Origin: Bergeyella porcorum
GTDB taxonomy: Bacteria > Bacteroidota > Bacteroidia > Flavobacteriales > Weeksellaceae
Assembly (NCBI RefSeq): GCF_042427575.1
Contig: NZ_JBHMFD010000007.1
Span: 186,001 to 250,000, forward strand
DNA: 64,000 bases
Reading direction: 5' to 3'
The notes under the pieces are model-generated. The model did not search any database. It was not told the DNA's origin and saw nothing but the letters and a program-made list of their open reading frames with translations. Both the position numbers and the translations under genes were made by a program. Below, piece after piece: positions 1-7,912 of this stretch; within the stretch, counting starts at the first letter, position 1; every line of letters starts with the position of its first letter.

Positions 1-2789
1 TGCTCTCCGCCTAATAAATCCCCTGCTCCACGGATTTCCAAATCCTTCATTGCAATCTGAAATCCACTTCCCAAATCTGAAAACTGTTCTATCGCTTCCA
101 GACGCTTTCGGGCGTCGCTGGTCATCATATCATAAGGCGGTGTAATGAGATAGCAAAATGCTTTTCGGTTACTTCTTCCCACACGCCCTCGCATCTGGTG
201 GAGGTCTGCCATTCCAAAACGCTGAGCATCATTAATGAAAATGGTATTGGCATTCGGCACATCTACGCCACTTTCTACAATGGTGGTGGATACCAATACA
301 TCGTATTTCCCTTCCATAAAATCCAAGATTCTATTTTCCAACTCCTTACCATCCATCTGTCCGTGTCCTGTAATCACTCTGGCATCTGGCACCAAGCGTT
401 GAATCAGCCCTGCAATTTCTTGTAAGTTTTCAATTCTATTATTAATGAAATAGACCTGCCCATCTCTTTGAAGTTCATAAGAAATAGCATCTCGCAAAAT
501 CTCTTCATTAAAACCAATAAGCTGAGTATCCACGGGCTGTCGGTTAGGCGGTGGTGTTTTAATAACACTCAAATCTCTGGCTGCCATTAGCGAAAACTGC
601 AAGGTTCTAGGGATAGGAGTAGCGGTAAGCGTTAGTGTGTCTATATTGGCTTTCAAAGTTTTAAGTTTGTCCTTTACAGAAACGCCGAATTTATGCTCTT
701 CATCAATGATTAACAGCCCCAAATCTTTAAATTTAACCTTATCTGAAACCAACTGATGGGTGCCAATAATAATATCTAATTGACCTGCTTCCAATTGTTT
801 CAGGGTTTCGTTTTTTTGTTTTGTAGTTCGGAATCTATTGAGATAAGAGATATTCACAGGGAAATCTTTCAATCGTTCTTTAAAACTTCGAAAATGCTGA
901 AATGCCAAAATGGTTGTAGGTACCAAAACCGCCACTTGCTTCCCATCTGTTGCCGCTTTGAAGGCTGCCCTGATGGCAACCTCCGTCTTGCCAAATCCTA
1001 CATCACCGCACACCAATCTATCCATAATGGTATCTGCCTCCATATCTTTTTTTACATCATAGGTGGCTTTTTCTTGGTCTGGGGTATCCTCGTAGAGGAA
1101 ACTGGCTTCCAATTCATTTTGAAGGTAAGAGTCTGGTGAATAGGCAAATCCTTTAGCGGTTTTTCTTTGGGCGTATAATTTTATCAAATCAAATGCGATT
1201 TGTTTTACTTTGGCTTTGGTCTTATTTTTTAGGTTTTTCCACGCTGGCGAACCAAGTTTAGAAAGGGCAATTTCCTTACCTTCCGGCCCGTTGTATTTAG
1301 AGATTTTATGCAAAGAATGAATGCTCACATAGAGCAAATCACCATTTTTATAGGTTAGCTTAAAGCACTCTTGGGTTTTACCATCGTTATTCACTTTTAC
1401 CAATCCCATAAATTTCCCAATGCCGTGGTCTATATGCGTGATATAATCTCCTATCTTTAAGGACATCAAATCTTTTAAAGTCAGCTGCTCTGATTTTGCA
1501 AAGGCATTTTTAGCCTTAAATCTTTGGTATCGGTCAAAAATCTGATGGTCTGTATAAACGGCTATTTTGTTTTCATTATCAATAAAACCAGCGTGTAGCG
1601 AGGAGAGAAAAGACGCCCCCTTTCCCCCAAGGGGGAGAACATTCCCAATACCATCCTCTATGGAGGAGCTTGTAATGGATTTAAAAATATCTTCTAATCG
1701 CTCCTGTTGTTTTTCAGAAGAAAAGGAAATCCATACTTTGTAGCCCTCTTGCTGTTTCTGCTCCAAATCTTCCATCAGCATTTCAAAATTTTTGTGAAAC
1801 GATGGCTGTGGAAGCATTGCCCAATCTTGTAGAATATCGGAACTCGGGTTGTGCGTAAGGTCTATCGTTCTAAAAGTCTGATAATCTTTCAGAAAAACCT
1901 CTTTGGAAATAAAAAGTTCCTCTGGCTTTCGGTGCTTAATCGCATCGCTAAGTGTGGGATATTTTGTTTCTGCTTTGGTGTAGAAATTTTCAATACCATC
2001 TAACGAAAGGCTTAGATTTTTGGAGACAATCAAAGTATCTTTTGGAAGCAACTCTAAGAATGAGACTTTACTGCCTTGTGCAGAAAAATTCATATTAGAG
2101 ACCAATTTCAGCTCATCTACTTTTTCTATGGATAGTTGGGTTTCAATGTCAAAAGTTTTAATGCTTTCTATTTCATTCCCGAAAAATGTGATGCGGAACG
2201 GTTTTTCATAAGCATAAGAGAACACATCTACTATACCACCACGCACGGCAAACTCCCCTGGTTCTGAGACAAAATCGGTAAGGGTAAAGCTAAACTGATT
2301 GAGCAGTTCTTCGGTAAAATCAAAATCTAGGCGGTCGCCCACGCGGATATGATGAGAAATGGCTCTAAAATCTTCCTTTTTCAAAACCTTTTCGTACATA
2401 GCAGAATGGTGTGCCACAATGATTTTAGGCTTTGTATCACCATCTAAACGATTGAGCACTTCGGTTCTTAATACCAAATTGGCATTTTTCGTCCGCTCCA
2501 CTTGATAAGGCTCAAGATAAGTCGCTGGGAAGTAAAGCACCTTTTCTTCGCCGAGTAGCTCTTCCATCTCGGTAGTGATGTAGTGGGCATCTTCCTTATC
2601 TTGGGTGATGAATAAAATGCTTCGCTGGGTTGCCAGAAACAATTTTGCCACCAAAAGCGAAGCAGAAGAGCCTGCCATTCCCTTTACTGAAATATGCTGA
2701 TGTTGCTCTGAAAGATTGAAAGCTTCTTGTCCAAAATTGGACTTTAACAATTCTGGCAGAAGGCTTTGCTGTATATTTTTTAAACTCAT
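1..2789 (-). CDS. mfd: Mfd transcription-repair coupling factor (3' end cut by window)
   Basis: Frees RNA polymerase stalled at DNA damage and recruits the UvrABC excision machinery. The minus-strand frame is open from the ATG at 2787-2789 to the window edge, giving about 929 of the usual 1100-1150 residues, so the last part of the helicase/C-terminal region is missing. The N-terminus (MSLKNIQQSLLPELLK) and later segments fit the UvrB-like N-terminal domain, the CarD-like RNA-polymerase interaction domain and the start of the superfamily 2 helicase motor; complementary text near 1000 matches a helicase core (DIMVCGDVGFGKTEVA). An unusual in-frame stretch of about 22 codons (1606-1672) is a GC-rich palindromic repeat. 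The gene has its own promoter and is divergent from the next gene. Identification is very secure. Confidence 0.95.
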   Translation of the reverse strand, partial: MSLKNIQQSLLPELLKSNFGQEAFNLSEQHQHISVKGMAGSSASLLVAKLFLATQRSILFITQDKEDAHYITTEMEELLGEEKVLYFPATYLEPYQVERTKNANLVLRTEVLNRLDGDTKPKIIVAHHSAMYEKVLKKEDFRAISHHIRVGDRLDFDFTEELLNQFSFTLTDFVSEPGEFAVRGGIVDVFSYAYEKPFRITFFGNEIESIKTFDIETQLSIEKVDELKLVSNMNFSAQGSKVSFLELLPKDTLIVSKNLSLSLDGIENFYTKAETKYPTLSDAIKHRKPEELFISKEVFLKDYQTFRTIDLTHNPSSDILQDWAMLPQPSFHKNFEMLMEDLEQKQQEGYKVWISFSSEKQQERLEDIFKSITSSSIEDGIGNVLPLGGKGASFLSSLHAGFIDNENKIAVYTDHQIFDRYQRFKAKNAFAKSEQLTLKDLMSLKIGDYITHIDHGIGKFMGLVKVNNDGKTQECFKLTYKNGDLLYVSIHSLHKISKYNGPEGKEIALSKLGSPAWKNLKNKTKAKVKQIAFDLIKLYAQRKTAKGFAYSPDSYLQNELEASFLYEDTPDQEKATYDVKKDMEADTIMDRLVCGDVGFGKTEVAIRAAFKAATDGKQVAVLVPTTILAFQHFRSFKERLKDFPVNISYLNRFRTTKQKNETLKQLEAGQLDIIIGTHQLVSDKVKFKDLGLLIIDEEHKFGVSVKDKLKTLKANIDTLTLTATPIPRTLQFSLMAARDLSVIKTPPPNRQPVDTQLIGFNEEILRDAISYELQRDGQVYFINNRIENLQEIAGLIQRLVPDARVITGHGQMDGKELENRILDFMEGKYDVLVSTTIVESGVDVPNANTIFINDAQRFGMADLHQMRGRVGRSNRKAFCYLITPPYDMMTSDARKRLEAIEQFSDLGSGFQIAMKDLEIRGAGDLLGGE
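1606..1672. repeat. GC-rich palindromic repeat inserted in frame in mfd
   Basis: The stretch contains CCCCCTTTCCCCCAAGGGGG followed by a second small inverted repeat (CCTC-tat-GAGG). It is markedly G+C-richer than the mfd sequence on both sides. It is read through in the mfd frame as a Gly/Leu/Ser-rich segment (..NVLPLGGKGAS..) just before the conserved region corresponding to SLHAGFIDNENK. A related palindrome lies at 25511-25580 between genes, so this is probably a copy of a short interspersed repeat. Confidence 0.6.
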
Positions 2790-2853
2790 TGATGTCTTAA
2801 TCTAAATACGCACAAAAGCGACTTCGGGACTTTCCGAAATCGTTTACACCCCG

Positions 2854-2861
2854 CAAAGATA
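2854..2861 (-). promoter_or_regulatory. -7 box of the mfd promoter
   Basis: The minus strand reads TATCTTTG, an exact match to the Bacteroidota -7 consensus TAnnTTTG, about 64 nt upstream of the mfd ATG. No clear TTG (-33) was seen at the expected 17-23 nt spacing. Confidence 0.5.
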
Positions 2862-2918
2862 ATCTATTTTCTATAATCATAATTTTAGTTAAAATTTCAA
2901 AATGAAACAATTTAGCCT

Positions 2919-2926
2919 TAAATTTG
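2919..2926 (+). promoter_or_regulatory. -7 box for the Lys/Ala-rich protein
   Basis: TAAATTTG matches TAnnTTTG and lies 35 nt before the ATG at 2962. It is the nearest match to the start codon; the -33 element is unclear. Confidence 0.4.
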
Positions 2927-2961
2927 ACGTTATCCCTTCATAATCTTAAAAATTTAGAGCA

Positions 2962-3318
2962 ATGAAACAATTAGCAACTATGCTATTATTAGCATTCGGA
3001 TTGACTTTCGCTACGGCACAAACTACTGCCACAAAGCAGGAAGCTAAAAAAGTAGAACAACAAGCTAAGGCTGCAAAACAAGAAGCCCAAAAAGCAAAAC
3101 AACAGGCTAAAGCCGCTGAAACTAAAGCCAAAGCATCTGAACAAAAGGCTAAAACTGCCGAGCAAAAAGCAAAAGCGGCTGAACAGAAAGCTAAAACCCA
3201 AACAACTAGCACCACTACCAAACTGAAAAAAGATGGAACACCAGACAAACGCTACAAGGAAAATCAAAAATTAAAAAAAGATGGCACGCCTGATAAGCGT
3301 TATAAAGAGAATAAATAA
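2962..3318 (+). CDS. Secreted Lys/Ala/Gln-rich coiled-coil protein with duplicated C-terminal motif
   Basis: A 118-residue protein with a Sec signal peptide (MKQLATMLLLAFGLTFATAQ, probably cleaved after Ala-Gln or nearby). Residues about 22-85 are a low-complexity helix built from repeats such as EAKKAEQKAKAA, strongly basic with regular Ala, and probably a long single helix or coiled coil. The C-terminus carries two copies of a 15-residue motif, LKKDGTPDKRYKEN, which I recall as a tail found in small Bacteroidota proteins of unknown function. It is probably periplasmic. No enzyme motif is visible. Divergent from mfd, with its own terminator, so monocistronic. The composition resembles histone-H1-like proteins, but the signal peptide argues against DNA binding in the cytoplasm. 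Confidence 0.75.
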   Translation: MKQLATMLLLAFGLTFATAQTTATKQEAKKVEQQAKAAKQEAQKAKQQAKAAETKAKASEQKAKTAEQKAKAAEQKAKTQTTSTTTKLKKDGTPDKRYKENQKLKKDGTPDKRYKENK

Positions 3319-3333
3319 AATCACAATGCTATG

Positions 3334-3357
3334 CCCCTTCCTATCAGAAGGGGTTTT
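3334..3357 (+). terminator. Rho-independent terminator
   Basis: CCCCTTC (3334-3340) pairs with GAAGGGG (3347-3353) around a 6-nt loop and is followed by TTTTATT. It sits just after the stop codon at 3318. Confidence 0.7.
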
Positions 3358-3414
3358 ATTATTCCCTATCCTATTTCTCGGCTTCCAAGTCTGATTTCTT
3401 CGCATTAATCTTTG

Positions 3415-3422
3415 TACATTTG
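3415..3422 (+). promoter_or_regulatory. -7 box of the GH3-like gene
   Basis: TACATTTG matches TAnnTTTG and ends only 4 nt before the ATG at 3427. This argues against the upstream in-frame TTG at 3412, which would lie before the transcription start. It also suggests a leaderless or nearly leaderless mRNA. Confidence 0.55.
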
Positions 3423-3426
3423 CATT

Positions 3427-4929
3427 ATGCTAAAATTCATCAAAAAAACCATTGCCCTACTTTGGGCAAAACGCCATATCCAATCGGCACAAGAGTTTAA
3501 AGACAACGCCGTTGCCCAGCAAGAGCAGCTGCTTCTCTCCCTTGTGAAAACAGCAGAAAAAACGCTCTTCGGGCGAGTGCATCAGTTTGAAGAAATTCAC
3601 TCCGTGGAAGATTTTCAGCAACGCGTGCCCATCGCCGATTATGAAGACCTAAAACCTTATATAGAAAAAGTAAAACGCGGACAAGCCAATATCCTCTGGA
3701 CAGGAACGCCCGAATATTTTGCCAAAACTTCAGGTACCACTTCTGGAGCAAAGTATATCCCCATCTCCAAGGAAGGAATGCCCTACCAAATCGCAGCAGC
3801 ACAGTCCGCCATATTCCATTATATGGTAAAGAAAAACAACGCTGATTTCGTGAATGGTAAAATGATTTTCTTGCAAGGTTCGCCAGAGCTAGAGGAATCT
3901 TTCGGAATTAAAATAGGGCGACTATCGGGAATTGTAGCTCATCATATCCCTAATTATCTTCAAAAAAATAGACTCCCAAGCTATGAGACCAACTGCATAG
4001 AAGATTGGGAAACCAAGGTAGATAAAATAGTAGAGGAAACCGAACGCGAGAATATGACGCTCATCTCTGGCATTCCTCCTTGGCTCATTATGTATTTTGA
4101 AAAATTGATTGAACGAAATGGCAAGAAAATAAAACAACTCTTCCCCCACCTTCAGCTCATCATCACAGGCGGTGTCAACTACGAGCCTTATCGTGAAAAA
4201 ATGGAGGAACTGCTCGGTGGTAAAGTGGATATTATCCAGACATTCCCCGCCAGCGAAGGTTTTTTTGCGTTTCAAGATGATTATACCCAAGAGGGACTTC
4301 TCTTGCAAACCCATCACGGTATTTTCTATGAGTTTGTTCCATTGGAAGAATTTGGAAAACCCAACGCCCCGCGTTTAACCTTGAAAGATATAGAGCTAAA
4401 CAAAGATTACGCTCTGATTCTCACCACCAATTCTGGGCTTTGGGCATACAGCATTGGTGATGTGGTACGCTTCATCTCGAAAAACCCACACCGAATTTTG
4501 GTAAGCGGCAGAACCAAACATTATACCTCTGCTTTCGGAGAACACGTCATTGCATTTGAAGTAGAGGAAGCGATGAAAGCCACCGTGAGCCAACATCCTG
4601 CACAGATTACAGAGTTCCACCTCGCTCCACAAGTAACGCCCCATAATGGGGAACTCCCATACCACGAATGGTTCATTGAATTTGAAAAAGAGCCAGAAAA
4701 TATGGAAGCCTTCCGTGAAACATTGGATAACGCTATGCGAGAACGCAATGTCTATTACGATGATTTGATTACAGGCAATGTGCTTCAACCTCTGAAAATT
4801 TCACGCTTAGAGAAAAATGCGTTTCAGGAATACGCCAAATCCGAAGGCAAACTAGGCGGACAAAACAAAATTCCAAGATTGGCAAATGATAGAAAAATAG
4901 CTAAAATTCTGGAAAAGTATAAAAATTAA
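3427..4929 (+). CDS. GH3-like acyl-adenylating family protein
   Basis: About 500 residues, a normal length for the bacterial GH3 (auxin-responsive promoter) family within the ANL adenylating superfamily. Plant GH3 enzymes activate a carboxylic acid as acyl-AMP and pass it to an amino acid; the bacterial substrate is unknown. The ATP-binding loop TSGTTSGAKYIP lies near residue 100. The conserved ITGGVNYEPYR, FPASEGFFAFQ and SGRTKHYTSAFGEHV segments follow in the order typical of the family. No signal peptide, so cytoplasmic. I chose ATG 3427 rather than TTG 3412 because a -7 box lies at 3415-3422. It is monocistronic or followed by the 183-residue gene 66 nt downstream. Confidence 0.9.
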   Translation: MLKFIKKTIALLWAKRHIQSAQEFKDNAVAQQEQLLLSLVKTAEKTLFGRVHQFEEIHSVEDFQQRVPIADYEDLKPYIEKVKRGQANILWTGTPEYFAKTSGTTSGAKYIPISKEGMPYQIAAAQSAIFHYMVKKNNADFVNGKMIFLQGSPELEESFGIKIGRLSGIVAHHIPNYLQKNRLPSYETNCIEDWETKVDKIVEETERENMTLISGIPPWLIMYFEKLIERNGKKIKQLFPHLQLIITGGVNYEPYREKMEELLGGKVDIIQTFPASEGFFAFQDDYTQEGLLLQTHHGIFYEFVPLEEFGKPNAPRLTLKDIELNKDYALILTTNSGLWAYSIGDVVRFISKNPHRILVSGRTKHYTSAFGEHVIAFEVEEAMKATVSQHPAQITEFHLAPQVTPHNGELPYHEWFIEFEKEPENMEAFRETLDNAMRERNVYYDDLITGNVLQPLKISRLEKNAFQEYAKSEGKLGGQNKIPRLANDRKIAKILEKYKN

Positions 4930-4995
4930 AAAAAATCTTATATTAGCAACCCAATAAAACCAAAAGAAACTACAATAACATATTTTGAAAATTTT

Positions 4996-5547
4996 GTGAG
5001 AAAAACATTATCTTTTTTGGCTTTATCTCTCATTGCCATTGGGGGAAAAGCACAGACTGCCGATGTAGAAAAAAGCATCTCGGGAGTGCAAGTAGGACTT
5101 TTCGGTCTTGACCTTTACAATGAAACCAAAATTGCAAACAAGACTACCCTAAGAGCAGAATTCGGACTATTGGCAGGAGTATGGGGCGGGGATATGTACG
5201 CTAAAACAGGGTTTGCATTTTCCCCAAGTCTTGTCGTACTGCCTAAATATTACTACAACATCGATAAAAGAGCAGAGAAAGGCAAAAACACAAAAAACAA
5301 TGCAGGAAATTACTTCGGACTTCAAGTAAACTATATTCCCAATTGGTTTGTGATTTCCAATGAAAAGAATTTGAATCTCAATCATCAGATGCATTTTATC
5401 CCTACCTATGGCATCAGAAGAAATTTTGGCGGAAACTTCAATTATGAATTTAGAGCAGGGATAGGCTACGGCTTTACCTTTGGAAGCCCAAACAACACCT
5501 CTGGCACTTCTATGGACCTAAGCTTTAAAGTGGGCTATGATTTTTAA
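4996..5547 (+). CDS. Predicted outer-membrane beta-barrel protein
   Basis: A 183-residue protein starting at GTG 4996, with a signal peptide (MRKTLSFLALSLIAIGGKAQ). The mature part alternates hydrophobic and polar residues with many Gly and aromatic residues (for example YGIRRNFGGNFNYEFRAGIGYGFTFG) and ends in Phe (VGYDF), as expected for a small outer-membrane barrel recognised by the Bam machinery. No specific family was recognised. It precedes the type IX cargo gene by 27 nt, so the two could be co-transcribed. Outer-membrane location is inferred; function is unknown. Confidence 0.7.
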   Translation: MRKTLSFLALSLIAIGGKAQTADVEKSISGVQVGLFGLDLYNETKIANKTTLRAEFGLLAGVWGGDMYAKTGFAFSPSLVVLPKYYYNIDKRAEKGKNTKNNAGNYFGLQVNYIPNWFVISNEKNLNLNHQMHFIPTYGIRRNFGGNFNYEFRAGIGYGFTFGSPNNTSGTSMDLSFKVGYDF

Positions 5548-5574
5548 AAATATTTTTAACTTTTTTTTAATACT

Positions 5575-6966
5575 ATGAATTTAAAATCTAGATTTATTTG
5601 GAGTCTTTTAGCATCTCTTCTATGCTTCTTCTTTACCTCCGCAAAAGACATTTATCTACAAGATCTGAATGATGGCACGATGGGCGATGGTACAAAAACC
5701 AATCCTTATAGAGAACTCTCTGTAGCGGTAGATAACGCTGAAAATGGAGATACCATCTATCTTTTAAGCAATTTTGTACATAGAAATGACGCCTTGCCTT
5801 TCCTCATCAATAAAAACATCACCATAGATGGAACTAACCAATTTGGAATCTTATTCAGAGGAATGCACTTAGAGCTCGCAGGCAATGTAACCTTTAAGAA
5901 TATAGGTCTAAGAATGCTCCCAGACGGTAGCAATATAACTAAAATCTACATCTCCGATTATAGTGTTACTTTCGATAATGTAAATACTCAATTATCCGTT
6001 CAGCAAGATTCTGAAAGACCTACCATCATTGCAGGGACTTATAGAGGGAAACAGGGGAGCAATCACGCTCAAATCACTTTCGTGAATGCTTCTTTTCAAA
6101 GTCGATTTAGAAAAATTTTTGCTGGCAATGAAACATCCATAAAGAATACGCCTACCACAATTATTTTGGATAGTAACACCAAAATAGATGAAGGAATAGA
6201 ACTTTCTGGAGGGCAAGACTTACCCGTAAATGCTCCTGTGGAAGTTTTGTCGTCTGGTAGCACCAAAGTCTTCACTAATAACGGAAATTCACCACAAACT
6301 AAGGTCAGCATATCAGATATTAATCTATACAATGTTACGCTACAAAACATCAAAGACCTTGTTATTTCAAAATCCAAAATAAGCACAACATCTAATTTTA
6401 AAGGATTAACTGGAATTCTATCTATCACCGATGGAAGTTTCTTTCTGGATAACAATACTGTTCCCATCTCCGTTGATGGTGTTATGGGAAATGGCATCAT
6501 TACACTACCTCTATCTAAAGAATTTTTTTCTGTAAACCACAATATCAGTAACGAAACAACTTTAGAACTTATCACTTGGAATGTTGCAGACTATGAAAGA
6601 CTTTTAGGAGAAAAACTTATCTCATCAGAAAGCGGTAACCCTTCCATAATCATAAAAAACAGTGATTACATAGTAGAAAACATAAAAGAATCTCATTCAC
6701 AATATTGGACTTTGAAGAAGAAAACACTAAGTGTAGAAACTCTAAAAAACAATAAAATCACTTTGTATCCTTCTATTGTAACTACGGTTTTCCACATCCA
6801 ATCTGAGCAAAAAGTTAACAATGTCAAAATTCTTAACCTTTCAGGGAGACTTATAAAAACTTTCGGAAATCAAACCGCTTACAATATTGAAACTCTCCCT
6901 AGTGGAGTTTACTATATCTTGCTAAACGATAGCCAAACATACAAGATTATCAAACAAAACCAATAA
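5575..6966 (+). CDS. Type IX secretion cargo protein with beta-helix-like repeats
   Basis: 463 residues. The signal peptide (about residues 1-24) is followed by a start typical of secreted right-handed beta-helix proteins (IYLQDLNDGTMGDGTKTNPY .. ENGDTIYLLS, DUF1565-like). A long Asn/Thr/Ile-rich region follows with repeated short strands. The C-terminal ~75 residues form a type IX sorting domain (Por_Secre_tail): LYPSIVTTVFHIQSE, VKILNLSGRLIKTF and LPSGVYYILLND, ending in YKIIKQNQ. It is therefore probably exported through the type IX system and displayed on the cell surface or released. The substrate or ligand is unknown, and no catalytic residues can be identified. A strong terminator follows. 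Confidence 0.88.
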   Translation: MNLKSRFIWSLLASLLCFFFTSAKDIYLQDLNDGTMGDGTKTNPYRELSVAVDNAENGDTIYLLSNFVHRNDALPFLINKNITIDGTNQFGILFRGMHLELAGNVTFKNIGLRMLPDGSNITKIYISDYSVTFDNVNTQLSVQQDSERPTIIAGTYRGKQGSNHAQITFVNASFQSRFRKIFAGNETSIKNTPTTIILDSNTKIDEGIELSGGQDLPVNAPVEVLSSGSTKVFTNNGNSPQTKVSISDINLYNVTLQNIKDLVISKSKISTTSNFKGLTGILSITDGSFFLDNNTVPISVDGVMGNGIITLPLSKEFFSVNHNISNETTLELITWNVADYERLLGEKLISSESGNPSIIIKNSDYIVENIKESHSQYWTLKKKTLSVETLKNNKITLYPSIVTTVFHIQSEQKVNNVKILNLSGRLIKTFGNQTAYNIETLPSGVYYILLNDSQTYKIIKQNQ

Positions 6967-6987
6967 AAAACTTTTTTCAATCATTAA

Positions 6988-7028
6988 GAGGCTTAAAAAA
7001 CTTTTTTCTTTAAGCCTCATTTTTTTTA
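6988..7028 (+). terminator. Rho-independent terminator
   Basis: Perfect 10-bp stem GAGGCTTAAA (6988-6997) with TTTAAGCCTC (7009-7018), followed by a run of T at 7020-7028. Confidence 0.9.
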
Positions 7029-7097
7029 TAAAAATAATGTTCATTTATTCTACTTAACCATTAAGTTTTTTATCTTCACCTCTCATATCAAAAACCT

Positions 7098-7805
7098 ATG
7101 TCCACATTTGAATTACTGATTAACGATAAAGAAGCCTTAGCATTAGACCAAATGGTCTTCAGCTCAGAAAATAAAACCCGATTAGAGCAAATCATCAAAG
7201 AACATCAATACTTAGACGAACTCCAAAAGTACGGGCTGAAAGTAGATAACAAGATTTTACTCTACGGGCATTCTGGATGTGGTAAAACCTCTACTGCTAA
7301 AGCAATTGCCAAAGCCCTCAACAAAAGCATCTTGATACTTGACCTTACCAATTTTATCTCCGCAAGGATAGGCGATACTGGCAAAAACCTAAAAGCCGTT
7401 TTTGAAAAAGCGGCTAGAGAAAAAGCCGTTTTGTTCCTAGACGAATTTGACCAAATCGGGAAAATGAGAGGCAATGATGATAAAGATGTGGGCGAGATGA
7501 GACGCCTTGTAAACACCCTCATTCAGCTGATAGATTATTTCCCAGAAAAAGCCCTGCTCATCGCCGCTACCAATCACCCAGAGCTGATAGACCTTGCCAT
7601 CAAAAGAAGGTTTCAGCTCAAACTAAAATTTGAAATGCCCACAGAAGCTCAGCTTGATACTTATTACAACGCTCTTCTGGAACCTTTCCCCAAAGCACTC
7701 CAAAACATCGAGCGAAAATATCACATCTCCTACGCCGAAGCCAAAGACCATACCCATACCCTGATGAAACAACGCATCATAGAAAACTTAGAAAAAGAAA
7801 AATAA
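7098..7805 (+). CDS. Small AAA+ ATPase
   Basis: 235 residues, essentially a single AAA+ module. Walker A GHSGCGKT at 57-64, Walker B VLFLDEFD at 111-118, sensor-1 ATNHP around 157-161 and the Arg pair at 170-171 are all intact, so it should bind and hydrolyse ATP. There is no signal peptide or membrane segment. Similar stand-alone AAA proteins in other bacteria are sometimes paired with a subtilisin-like (S8) peptidase, but no peptidase gene is adjacent here: the gene follows a terminator and precedes dnaB by 107 nt. The substrate to be remodelled is unknown. The fold assignment is secure; any biological role is open. Confidence 0.85.
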   Translation: MSTFELLINDKEALALDQMVFSSENKTRLEQIIKEHQYLDELQKYGLKVDNKILLYGHSGCGKTSTAKAIAKALNKSILILDLTNFISARIGDTGKNLKAVFEKAAREKAVLFLDEFDQIGKMRGNDDKDVGEMRRLVNTLIQLIDYFPEKALLIAATNHPELIDLAIKRRFQLKLKFEMPTEAQLDTYYNALLEPFPKALQNIERKYHISYAEAKDHTHTLMKQRIIENLEKEK

Positions 7806-7900
7806 TTTTATCCACAATACAAATCTCTAAAAATCAAAATATTAAAACCAATCGTTTCCAATTGTGAATTAAAAACCAACCGCAACACTTGTAAATAAAC

Positions 7901-7908
7901 TATCTTTG
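7901..7908 (+). promoter_or_regulatory. -7 box of the dnaB promoter
   Basis: TATCTTTG, a perfect TAnnTTTG, ends 4 nt before the dnaB ATG at 7913. If transcription starts about 4-6 nt after the box, dnaB mRNA is leaderless or nearly so. Confidence 0.55.
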
Positions 7909-7912
7909 CAAT

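Noticed and set aside
2989..3267. Minus-strand open frames opposite the Lys/Ala-rich protein
   Set aside because: Antisense of a repetitive Lys/Ala sequence; no start signals, and the plus-strand frame has a signal peptide.
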